Positions 11,001-17,834 of a DNA stretch of 64,000 nucleotides are shown here, piece after piece. The stretch covers positions 2,356,001 to 2,420,000 of the forward strand of contig NZ_JANADO010000001.1 of NCBI RefSeq assembly GCF_024199845.1, read 5' to 3'. A model generated the notes under the pieces. It was given only the letters and a program-made list of their open reading frames with translations. It searched no databases and was not told where the DNA came from. The stretch's first letter is position 1. Each line of letters starts with the position of its first letter. The stretch is from Bradyrhizobium sp. CCGB12 (GTDB lineage Bacteria; Pseudomonadota; Alphaproteobacteria; Rhizobiales; Xanthobacteraceae). A program made the position numbers and the translations under genes.

Positions 11001-11411
11001 GTCTCCCATATATTTCGCCACGAACCCATCGAATCGGAGCACGGTTTCGGCGACGCATTTCTGATAGGCGGAAATGAGTTCTCGCAGATCCTCTGGGTCC
11101 ATGCGGGCAGCGAGCTCCGTCGAGCCGACCAGGTCAGAAAACATCACCGTGACCTGGCGACGCTCGGCAGCATCCTTCGGGGACCTGTCGGTTATCGTAG
11201 CCGCGCGGGGTACCGCTTTCGCGCTCGCGTCAATGTGCAGGGCGGCGATGGCATCGAGCAGCTTACGGCGGTGCCCGACAAGACCAACACCCAAATCCTT
11301 CAAGTCCTCAGCCGTCAAGCTCGGCAGGATCGTATCGTCGATCTCGTTCTCGCGGAATGCCGCCTCGTACTGTTCGAGGCCGAGGCTTCGTAGCCAACCT
11401 CCGAGGTCCAT
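8055..11411 (-). CDS. SAM domain / class III adenylate cyclase / STAND-ATPase signalling protein (paralogue 2)
   Basis: This 1118-residue protein has the same length and architecture as the gene at 4227-7583, and the two are clear tandem paralogues. It begins MDLGGWLRSLGLEQYEAAF (SAM domain). The cyclase domain has MFSDLVGSTEL and KYMGDGVLVYFG aspartate motifs plus NLAARLQ. The ATPase Walker A is GEAGIGKSR, and the C-terminal half is helical repeats. The conservation of the catalytic motifs in both copies suggests both are functional, with sequence differences concentrated in the repeat region, where an input signal might be sensed (inference). The start at 11411 gives a complete SAM domain. 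Confidence 0.9.
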   Translation of the reverse strand: MDLGGWLRSLGLEQYEAAFRENEIDDTILPSLTAEDLKDLGVGLVGHRRKLLDAIAALHIDASAKAVPRAATITDRSPKDAAERRQVTVMFSDLVGSTELAARMDPEDLRELISAYQKCVAETVLRFDGFVAKYMGDGVLVYFGYPQAHEDDAERAVRAGLELIGAVTGLKMRASLQTRVGIATGLVVVGDLIGSGEAQERGIVGETPNLAARLQGIAEPNTVVVAESTRRLLGMLFELQDLGQWDLKGISGPTRPWAVLRASSVASRFEALHATGLTDLVGREEEFELLLRRWSRAEACEGQVVLVSGEAGIGKSRLTAALLQHLAAEPHTRMRYFCSPQSTDSALHPIVGHMERAAGLAHDDTPQARLDKLDALLKQTSTSIEDTGLFAEMLSLPNDGRYPALDLTPQQRRQRTLEALVSQLEAIARARPALMIFEDLHWIDPTSLELLSLIVERIQHLRVLLIVTFRLEFDPPWLGRPHVSALTINRLTTRDVDTMIDRVVGNHLLSATIRQDIIERSDGIPLFVEEITKAVLEAESEDAAERTLAAVPSPALAVPPSLHASLMARLDRLGSAKELAQIGATIGRVFSHAVLASVTRWSEVELGSALDRLIAAGLLFRQGVPPHASYLFKHALVQDAAYSTLLRDARRTLHARIAQALVDQFVQICEASPELVAHHYSEAGMPGPASNCWQRAGENAIRRSANQEAMGHLSTGLAQVVQLADTTDRAKQELALCRLLGQASFAARGYASPEARAAFSRARELCAALNDSVNVSPVLLGVWLFELAGGRHADAMIAAAEVLTQAQRTSSRGALLAGNVCQGISLLHIGEAARARRNFAAALDCCRNIDDAEASRIAYDYGIEVTAPGYAYSAWCFWLLGHADQALRMGDEALAAAERVKHSYSLSRVSYWGSVLHAYRREWPMVEALATAAIASAQQRGLAMVVAAGRVMRGSAQVMRDPRGECLNEIREGLAAYRATGARFQTTYYLVLLAQALAACGRHSEGLAAVRDAAALAEETDERFVEPEIHRVQGNLLLAASGTVEAEVCYERALEIAQAQGARSFELRAVTDLARLWAARGDRTEAADLLAPMYGSFTEGFDTADLKEAKALLDALAL

Positions 11412-11600
11412 GATGGCGTCCTAACTCGCCCCGCGCACATGCTACGCCAAACGATAAGCCCAGAACACTCTTCTCGAACGATCGTCGTGGGTCGAACTCG
11501 TAAGTCTGAGTGCGCAACTGGAGGCCCGCTTGGGGGTCATCAACCGACATCGGGCACTGTAGGTTAGCCTGGGTTGGTCGCGAGGAAGGAAACGCCTTCC

Positions 11601-11629
11601 AATAAAGGAGGCCGCCAACTGAGGCGGCC
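11601..11629 (-). terminator. Intrinsic terminator after the sulfatase gene
   Basis: A 7-bp perfect stem (GGCCGCC / GGCGGCC, 6-nt loop) sits about 40 bases beyond the minus-strand sulfatase stop. On the minus strand it is followed by TCCTTTATT. It is placed correctly to end the sulfatase transcript before the cyclase gene. Confidence 0.6.
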
Positions 11630-11667
11630 CCTTCGGTTCTTGTCCCTATCGGACCGCAGCAAGTAAA

Positions 11668-13266
11668 CTAATGTTTGGATTCTTTCAGCTTCTCCATGAC
11701 TTCGTCCAGATTGAAGCTGGCGGCCTTCTGCCGCTGCGGATACTCCCGGAAGGATGCCAGGAACTGGCCCACGTAATCCTGCGCTGGCACGAGCAGGAAG
11801 ACGTGATCGAATATCCAATCGTAATAGGTGTTAGAGGTGACGTCCGCCCGCTCATAGGGATCGGTACGGAGATTGAAGATCTTTGGCAGGCGCAGGCCGG
11901 TGAAGGGATTGGCCCAGAGCAACAGCTGTCCGCTGGCCCGTTGCTCCATGAACACGAACTTCCAGTTGTCATACCGCAATGCGACTACTTGCTGGTCATC
12001 GTTGACATAGAGGAACGACTCCCGCGGACTCTTTGCGGTCTGCCCGGTCAGATACGGGACGAGATTGTATCCATCGAGATTCACCTTGTAGGTCATGTCA
12101 CCAATTTTGTATCCGGCGCGCAGCTTTTCGGTCACCTGCGGGTCACCGGCAACCCCCAGAATGGTCGGAAGCATGTCGTGGTGCGCGGTCATTTCATTCG
12201 ACACCTGACCAGCCTTGATCTTGCCGGGCCATCGAAGGATCGCCGGCACCCGGTAGGCTCCTTCCCAATTGGTATTCTTTTCGCTGCGGAAGGGCGTCAT
12301 CCCGGCGTCCGGCCAGGTGTTCATGTGCGGACCGTTGTCGGTCGAATACATGACGAAGGTGTCTTGGGCGATGCCGAGGTCGTCCAGGGCCTTGAGCACC
12401 GTTCCCACGTTCTTGTCGTGATCGATCATCGTATCATGGTAAGAACTCTGCCAGCGGCCGGCCTGGCCGACGCTCTCCGGCTTCGTGTGCGTGCGCAGGT
12501 GCATGTGGGTGAAGTTTACCCAGACGAAGAACGGCTTGTTCGCGCCCTTCTGCCTCTTGATGAAATCCACGGCTCGATCCGCTGTGTCGTCGTCGATGGT
12601 CTCCATCCGCTTCTTGGTCAACGGGCCGGTGTCTTTGCACACCTGCTTGCCGACCTTGCCGAAGCGCGGATCAACCGTCGCATCGTCCCTGTCGGAAGCC
12701 TTACAATCCAAAACGCCCCGCGGCCCATATTTAGCCTTGAAGGCGGGGTCCTTGGGGTAGTCGGGCAGTTCCGGCTCTTCTTCCGCATTCAAGTGGTAGA
12801 GATTGCCGTAGAATTCATCGAAGCCATGGGCCGTGGGCAGGAATTCGTTGCGGTCACCAAGATGGTTCTTGCCGAATTGGCCTGTGGCGTAGCCCATTGG
12901 CTTGAGCAACTCGGCTACGGTGGGATCTTCTTTCTGCAGTCCAAGAGTGGCGCCAGGCAGCCCGACCTTGGTCATTCCCGTCCGCAAACCGGATTGACCC
13001 GTGAGGAACGAGGCGCGCCCGGCGGTGCAACTCTGCTCCGCATAATAGTCCGTGAACATCACGCCCTCGCTTGCGAGACGGTCGATATTGGGCGTTTGAT
13101 AGCCCATCATCCCCCGCGAGTAGGCGCTGACGTTCGACTGTCCGATGTCATCGCCCCAGATGACAACGATGTTGGGTCTTTGCTGCTGTTGTGCGATTAC
13201 GGGTGCAGAGGTTATGGCTGCAACAGATATGGTCGTCAGCAAGAACATTGCCTTGGTGATCTTCAT
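11668..13266 (-). CDS. Exported arylsulfatase (formylglycine-type sulfatase)
   Basis: This 532-residue alkaline-phosphatase-superfamily sulfatase has an N-terminal signal peptide (hydrophobic stretch ending near PVIAQ), so it acts in the periplasm. Metal-site aspartates are at WGDDIG (about 39-40). The nucleophile motif is CTAGR with Cys80, matching the C-x-A/P-x-R signal for conversion to formylglycine. It hydrolyses sulfate esters and could release sulfate from aromatic or other sulfated compounds. No formylglycine-generating enzyme is present in the window. It stands alone between a convergent LysR gene and the cyclases. A FixK/FNR-like box lies about 140 bases upstream, hinting at low-oxygen control. 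The substrate is unknown. Confidence 0.88.
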   Translation of the reverse strand: MKITKAMFLLTTISVAAITSAPVIAQQQQRPNIVVIWGDDIGQSNVSAYSRGMMGYQTPNIDRLASEGVMFTDYYAEQSCTAGRASFLTGQSGLRTGMTKVGLPGATLGLQKEDPTVAELLKPMGYATGQFGKNHLGDRNEFLPTAHGFDEFYGNLYHLNAEEEPELPDYPKDPAFKAKYGPRGVLDCKASDRDDATVDPRFGKVGKQVCKDTGPLTKKRMETIDDDTADRAVDFIKRQKGANKPFFVWVNFTHMHLRTHTKPESVGQAGRWQSSYHDTMIDHDKNVGTVLKALDDLGIAQDTFVMYSTDNGPHMNTWPDAGMTPFRSEKNTNWEGAYRVPAILRWPGKIKAGQVSNEMTAHHDMLPTILGVAGDPQVTEKLRAGYKIGDMTYKVNLDGYNLVPYLTGQTAKSPRESFLYVNDDQQVVALRYDNWKFVFMEQRASGQLLLWANPFTGLRLPKIFNLRTDPYERADVTSNTYYDWIFDHVFLLVPAQDYVGQFLASFREYPQRQKAASFNLDEVMEKLKESKH

Positions 13267-13703
13267 GATGAAAGCCTCGCTGTTACAACGGCAGGAGTGG
13301 TGACGTATCGACCCACAGCTCGGTCATGCCGAGTTCAAAATGCGATAAACCGCTTCGGTTATTCCGACGCCCGAGGCGTAGAGAAACGGAGCGGAACGCT
13401 TCCGGGTTGATTTAGATCAAGGGATGTCCGTTCCGGGTCATGAACGACAAAGCTCGAACTGAGCACAATAGGTCTGCTTTCCGGCAAATTGCTACCAATC
13501 CGCTCGGTAGCAAGCTGAGTTGATCCTGACCGCCGAGCTGTCATTCAAGCTCCCGATCACGAGGCGAGTGCGGCTCGAACGACCGAGCTGGGCTTTAGCT
13601 TAGCGCTCGCCAGACACGCGATCGCCGCTTGATGATGTTCTGATCCTGGTTTGCCCGACGTGTCCAACGTCGTCGCGGCGAGGCTAGATATTGCCGATCG
13701 AGC
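13267..13703. other. Non-coding stretch between sulfatase and LysR genes
   Basis: No credible gene is visible here. The segment contains the sulfatase leader and the FixK/FNR-like box at 13407-13420. It also holds the end region of the LysR gene on the same strand. Confidence 0.6.
13407..13420 (-). promoter_or_regulatory. FixK/FNR-type binding site
   Basis: TTGATTTAGATCAA has perfect TTGA-N6-TCAA half-sites, the form bound by FNR/FixK family oxygen-responsive regulators. Its centre is about 147 bases before the sulfatase start codon. If it acts at the usual position near -40, the transcript would start near 13373 and carry a leader of roughly 105 bases. No other gene start lies nearby on either strand. 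Confidence 0.5.
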
Positions 13704-14327
13704 CTATGGTCTGATCCCGACCAGACGAGGGCGGCGGTTTGCGAGCGGGTTCTCGGCCGGCAGGGCGCGCAGCCATCCGCGGAAGCTGACAATCTCGGGG
13801 CAATCCGCGGTGCCTTCGGGTGCAACCAGCCAATCGCCCAAACCCGCACTGTCATCGATCCGGTCGCAGCGATAGCCGGGGTGGCGACCAAGGCCGCGGG
13901 CGATCAGCAGGTCGACCTTGCCCTCGATCAGCTCGTGCAAGCCGGCAGGCTGCAGCACCCGCAAACCGATGTCTGGATGCGCGCCGCGAAACTCCGCCAA
14001 TGCGAGGCGGCGCAGGTCGAAGCTGCCATGGACGCCCAATTGCAGCAGCACCGCTCCTGCCGGCTTCAATTGCGAGGTCGCATCCGCAATGTGGCGAAAG
14101 CCTTCGGATATTCCGGGCAGATAAGCCTGACCGGCTGCAGTGAGGATGAGCTGCTTGTGCAGCCGCTCAAACAGCTGCACGCCAAGGCGTGCCTCCAGCG
14201 CCTTCACCTGCTGTCCCACGGCGGCGGGCGTCACGTGTAGCTCGTGCGCTGCGAGCTTGAAGCTGAGATGCCGGGCGGCGGCCTCGAAGGCGCGGAGCGC
14301 GTTGAGCGGGGGAAGGGCGTAGGTCAT
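13704..14327 (-). CDS. LysR-family regulator (GcvA-like), internally shortened
   Basis: This 207-residue protein starts with a normal LysR winged-helix domain (LNALRAFEAAARHLSFKLAA, then TPAAVGQQVKALEARLGVQL). The effector domain begins normally up to GKVDLLIARGLGRHPGYRCDRID and then jumps directly to the end region (DWLVAPEGTADCPEIVSFRGWL). Family members are about 300 residues, so roughly 90-100 residues of the ligand-binding core appear to be missing in frame. The DNA-binding part is intact, so it could still bind but may not respond normally to ligand. It is divergent from the VOC/RidA/ATC-hydrolase-like cassette and would be its obvious regulator. Confidence 0.75.
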   Translation of the reverse strand: MTYALPPLNALRAFEAAARHLSFKLAAHELHVTPAAVGQQVKALEARLGVQLFERLHKQLILTAAGQAYLPGISEGFRHIADATSQLKPAGAVLLQLGVHGSFDLRRLALAEFRGAHPDIGLRVLQPAGLHELIEGKVDLLIARGLGRHPGYRCDRIDDSAGLGDWLVAPEGTADCPEIVSFRGWLRALPAENPLANRRPRLVGIRP

Positions 14328-14456
14328 TGCACCGCAGTTTGACACCGATGGTCCCCGGCCTTGCAATAGATTTTCTTGCGCTGAACCGCAGGAATGATGC
14401 TTTGCGCCGCCGCGGTGCGGCCGGCTAGGGTGGATGAACCGCAATCCGGAGAGATC

Positions 14457-15326
14457 ATGCCCCGCCACCTCGATCATCTCGTCATTTGTGTCCGCGATCT
14501 GACGCAGGCTGCGCTGGATTGGCAAAAGCTTGGCTTCACCCTCACGCCGACCGGCGTGCATCCGTTCGGAACCAGCAATCGTCTGGCGATGTTCTCCAAC
14601 AATTTTCTGGAGTTGCTGGCCGTCACCGATGCGGCAGCCGTGCCGCCTGCCGCTCCGGGCCGCTTCAGCTTCGCCGCCCACAACCAGGACTTTGTCGCCA
14701 GGGGTGAAGGAATGTCGATGCTGGCCCTGCACAGCGCCGACGCCCACGCCGATGCGGCCCATTTCAGCGCCAATCATATGGGGGCTTACGCGCCTTTCGA
14801 TTTTGGCCGCGCCGCGACGCTTCCGGACGGACGCGTGGCGCGCGTCGAATTTTCACTGGCCTTCGCCACCGACCCCGCCATGCCCGGCATCGCTTTCTTC
14901 ACCTGCCAGCAGCGTCACCCGCCGGAATTGTTCTGGAAGCCCGACTATCAGCATCACCCCAATGGAGCCTTGCGCGTGATCGAAGTGGTGATGTCGGCAC
15001 CGGAGCCGGCGAGGCATCGCCAATTCCTCGAGCATCTCATGGAAGGCACAGCCGAGCTTGCGCCCGGGCGGCTGACAGTCGGCACGACCGGCGATCGGGT
15101 GACTGTGCACGGCCCCGCGGAACTGTCACGGCGGTTGCCGGAGCTCGCCGGCGATGCCTCACCGCGCTTCTGCGCTGCGCGGCTTGTTGTCGCCGATCTC
15201 GGTCAAGCGCAGAGGACACTGAGGGCCAGCAGCGTCGATTTCGAAATGCGCGGCAATGTGTTGCTGGTACCACCTGCGGCGTCGCATGGCCTGGCGCTGG
15301 AATTCGTCGAACAGGAGACAATCTGA
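14457..15326 (+). CDS. VOC-superfamily (glyoxalase-like) protein
   Basis: This 289-residue protein starts MPRHLDHLVICVRDLTQAA, the classic opening of a glyoxalase-like vicinal-oxygen-chelate domain. A second, weaker repeat begins near LRVIEVVMSAPEPARHRQFL. Such proteins are metal-dependent isomerases, lyases or dioxygenases, or metal-free binding proteins; the reaction cannot be read here. The start at 14457 places the domain at the N-terminus. It is the first gene of a three-gene cassette with RidA and an ATC-hydrolase-like protein, divergent from the LysR gene, and ends 1 base before the RidA start. Confidence 0.8.
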   Translation: MPRHLDHLVICVRDLTQAALDWQKLGFTLTPTGVHPFGTSNRLAMFSNNFLELLAVTDAAAVPPAAPGRFSFAAHNQDFVARGEGMSMLALHSADAHADAAHFSANHMGAYAPFDFGRAATLPDGRVARVEFSLAFATDPAMPGIAFFTCQQRHPPELFWKPDYQHHPNGALRVIEVVMSAPEPARHRQFLEHLMEGTAELAPGRLTVGTTGDRVTVHGPAELSRRLPELAGDASPRFCAARLVVADLGQAQRTLRASSVDFEMRGNVLLVPPAASHGLALEFVEQETI

Positions 15327-15327
15327 C

Positions 15328-15714
15328 ATGGCTCAAATCGTCGCTCATAATCCTTCATCGGTCCGTGCTCCCGCCGGCGGCTACAGCATGGGACTTGAAC
15401 TCAGTCAGCATCGCCGTCTGCTGTTCATCAGCGGTCAGGTGCCCGAAAAAGCCGACGGCAGCTTGCCCGAAGGTTTCGAAGCGCAATGCGAGCAAGCCTG
15501 GCGCAATGTCATCGAGGTGCTCGCTGCTGCCGGCCTCGGCGTCTCGCATCTGGTCAAGGTCACCACGTTCCTGACCGACCTCAGTCAGGTCGTGCCCAAT
15601 CGCGCCGTTCGCCGCAAGATGCTCGCAGGACACGAGCCCGCACTCACCGTCATGATCGCCGAGACCGTCGACAGCAAATGGTTGCTGGAGATCGAGGCGA
15701 TCGCCGCGGAATGA
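15328..15714 (+). CDS. RidA-family (YjgF/YER057c/UK114) protein
   Basis: This 128-residue protein has the RidA fold signature (LLFISGQVPEKADGSLP, then VIEVLAAAGLGVSHLVKVTTFL) and the late arginine region (AVRRKML). RidA proteins are soluble trimers that hydrolyse reactive enamine/imine intermediates, releasing ammonia and a keto acid, or act in catabolism of nitrogen compounds. The gene starts 1 base after the VOC gene. In this cassette it may clear an imine formed by a neighbouring enzyme; that is inference from context. Confidence 0.88.
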   Translation: MAQIVAHNPSSVRAPAGGYSMGLELSQHRRLLFISGQVPEKADGSLPEGFEAQCEQAWRNVIEVLAAAGLGVSHLVKVTTFLTDLSQVVPNRAVRRKMLAGHEPALTVMIAETVDSKWLLEIEAIAAE

Positions 15715-15762
15715 GGCGCGCGCTCGGCGAGCTTGCGATGGGCCAACTGTTTCGGGTGTCCG

Positions 15763-16467
15763 ATGACTGAGATCATCCATCCCTTTTACGAGACGCATCG
15801 CGGCGCAATGGAAGCCGCCATGCGCCATCGGCTCGACCTTGCCGAAGCGATGCTGTCCGAGCGCGCGCATCTGTCCAATATCGATGCGATCAGGCAGGAG
15901 GTGATGGACGAATTCGAGCTCGTGCTCACCCAGATGCCCTATGTCGGAGGTGGCGCAAGTCGAATGAGCGATTTCTTCATGCGTCTCATCGGCTTTATGG
16001 CCATCAGCCGCGTGCTCCGGCGACATGGCGTGCCGCTGCCCGTGATCGGCGAGGTCGAGCGGGAAACCTACAAGGCACAACTGCTTACGGTGCCGGAAGC
16101 GGAACGTCTCGCCGCGGGGCGTCAATTCATGTCATCAGAGAACCGGGCTTTGCTGCGCGAGCAGGCCGCGAAGAGCGTTACAGAAAGCCATCAGAAGGAG
16201 TTTCCGGAAGATTTCGTCTACGATTTCGTCGAGCCGGGTCCGCAAGACAGCTTCGAATTCGGTATCAACTACAAGGCCTGCGGCTTCTGCAAGTTCGCGG
16301 CGCGCCATGGCGACAAGGAAATCCTGCCGAACATTTGCGGGCTTGATTTCGACGCCTATGCAACCCGCGGCATCCGCCTGGAGCGGACGCAAACACTGGC
16401 GGGCGGCGCGAGCCACTGTGATTTCAGATTTTCGCGGCTGCCGTCGGACGGGAAGGCCGAGAGTTAA
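15763..16467 (+). CDS. L-2-amino-thiazoline-4-carboxylate hydrolase-like protein
   Basis: This 234-residue protein resembles the ATC-hydrolase family: an N-terminal helical part (MTEIIHPFYETHRGAMEAAM), then FEFGINYKACGFCKFAARHG and a C-terminal GASHCDFRF motif typical of the family. The founding enzyme opens the thiazoline ring of 2-amino-thiazoline-4-carboxylate during conversion to cysteine. Whether this member has that substrate is unknown. The start at 15763 was chosen over 15733 because the earlier start adds an unrelated leader. It lies 48 bases after the RidA gene and completes the cassette. Confidence 0.75.
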   Translation: MTEIIHPFYETHRGAMEAAMRHRLDLAEAMLSERAHLSNIDAIRQEVMDEFELVLTQMPYVGGGASRMSDFFMRLIGFMAISRVLRRHGVPLPVIGEVERETYKAQLLTVPEAERLAAGRQFMSSENRALLREQAAKSVTESHQKEFPEDFVYDFVEPGPQDSFEFGINYKACGFCKFAARHGDKEILPNICGLDFDAYATRGIRLERTQTLAGGASHCDFRFSRLPSDGKAES

Positions 16468-16519
16468 GCGGCGTCCTCAGGCTCCACATGCACGTGGTCT
16501 AGCTCTCCTGCCGCCACGT

Positions 16520-16600
16520 CGTCATTGCGAGCGCAGCGAAGCAATCCAGACTGCCACGGCGGAAGGATTCCTGGATTGCTTCGCTGCGCTCGCAATGACG
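16520..16600. repeat. REP-like palindrome with 30-bp perfect inverted repeats
   Basis: Arms at 16520-16549 and 16571-16600 are exact reverse complements over 30 bases, with a 21-base loop. Each arm contains ATTGCGAGCGCAGCGAAGCA or its complement. This intergenic palindrome resembles short dispersed repeats found in rhizobial genomes. It lies between the ATC-hydrolase-like gene and the ABC permease gene, which converge on it, and may act as a bidirectional transcript stabiliser or terminator. Confidence 0.85.
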
Positions 16601-16743
16601 GGAGGTGGCAGCAGCATTTCGCTGTTCGCCTCGATGCAGGTGCCATGGTGCCATCATGCCCCTGTTTTGCCCGACGCGTCAAATCTTTTTCGCTAAATCC
16701 GCAATTCGGCAATACCGCCGCCAAGCCATTGATTCCACTCGCT

Positions 16744-16780
16744 CCGGCTACTGTGCATGGGGTTGTTTTTGCACTTTTTG
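16744..16780 (-). repeat. 37-nt element, copy A (after the sugar ABC permease)
   Basis: On the minus strand this element starts 13 bases after the stop of the permease gene. It matches the element at 32614-32650 at 35 of 37 positions. Its sense strand runs from an A-rich part to CAACCCCATGCACAGTAGCC. It shows no strong hairpin. Confidence 0.7.
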
Positions 16781-16793
16781 TTTTGAGGGGAGG

Positions 16794-17822
16794 CTACTCC
16801 GCCGCCTTTTCCCTCAGCCGCTGCGCATAGACGTTGATGACCAGCGCCGCCAGCAGGATCAGGCCGCGGATCAGGATCTTCAGGAAACTGTCGATGTTGA
16901 CGTGGTCGAGCCCGTTATTGAGAACACCGAGAACGAAAAGCCCGACGATGGTGTTGCCGATGCCGCCGCGGCCGCCGAACAGGCTGGTGCCGCCGACCAC
17001 GACGGCGGCGATGGAGTCGAGCAGGTAGGTGTCGAACTCGTTCTGTTGCGCGCTGCCGAAATGGGCGACGCCGAGCATGCCGCCGATGCCGGAGCACACC
17101 GCCGAGATCACCATGACGGCGCCGAGGATCAGCTTGACGTTGAGGCCGGAATATTCGGCCGCTTCGCGATTGCCCCCGACCATGTAGACGTAGCGGCCGA
17201 AGCGCGTGTAGGTCAGCACCAGATGACCGCCCAGCAGCATGATGGCAGCGACGATGACGATCCAGGGGATGCCGCCGATCGAGCCCGAGCCGAGCGTCGT
17301 GATCAGGCTCGGCACCTTGTAGGCGATCTGGCCGCGCACCAGCAGCGCGGAGATGCCGGCGGCGATCTGCATCATCGCCAAGGTCATGATGAAGGAGGGG
17401 ATGCCGATCACGGTCAGCCCCAGCGCATTGACGAGGCCGAGCAGCGCGCAGAGCAGGATCGATAGGATGATGGCGACCGCGCCGGGCAGCGGCACGTTCG
17501 CGATGTTGACGTAGGATTCCTGCAGCGTGAAGTAGGCGACTGCAATGCCCGTGACGTTGGCGATGCTGGCGATCGACAGGTCGATCTCCGCGCACAGGAT
17601 CACGAAGGTGAGACCCACCGCGATGATGCCGGTGACGGACACTTGCGTGAGGATGTTGCCGAGATTGTCGAGCGTTGCGAAGGAGGGGCTGGCGAAGGCG
17701 AAGAAGCCGGACAGGAAGATCAGCGTCAGGAATGGCGCGATGTTTCGCATCTGCGAGCGCAGGAAGGGCGCGAGCCCCCGCGCTCGCGTGCCCGCCGCTG
17801 GAACCGTGTCACTGCTCGCCAT
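16794..17822 (-). CDS. Sugar-type ABC transporter permease (RbsC-like)
   Basis: This 342-residue integral membrane protein belongs to the BPD_transp_2 family used by ribose/xylose/inositol importers. Multiple hydrophobic helices run from about residue 28 to the end. The family motif GGNREAAEYSGLNV (permease loop) and the terminal GGRGGIGNTIVGLFVLGVLNNGL are clear. It is the last gene of a three-gene operon (binding protein, ATPase, permease), 12 bases after the ATPase stop. A 37-nt repeated element follows 13 bases after its stop. The sugar or other ligand is not known. Confidence 0.93.
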   Translation of the reverse strand: MASSDTVPAAGTRARGLAPFLRSQMRNIAPFLTLIFLSGFFAFASPSFATLDNLGNILTQVSVTGIIAVGLTFVILCAEIDLSIASIANVTGIAVAYFTLQESYVNIANVPLPGAVAIILSILLCALLGLVNALGLTVIGIPSFIMTLAMMQIAAGISALLVRGQIAYKVPSLITTLGSGSIGGIPWIVIVAAIMLLGGHLVLTYTRFGRYVYMVGGNREAAEYSGLNVKLILGAVMVISAVCSGIGGMLGVAHFGSAQQNEFDTYLLDSIAAVVVGGTSLFGGRGGIGNTIVGLFVLGVLNNGLDHVNIDSFLKILIRGLILLAALVINVYAQRLREKAAE

Positions 17823-17834
17823 GGTGCTTCTCCG

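Noticed and set aside
11671..13410. Long plus-strand open frame opposite the sulfatase
   Set aside because: It is antisense to a clear sulfatase with signal peptide and catalytic motif, and its own translation has no recognisable domain. Long antisense frames are expected at this GC content.
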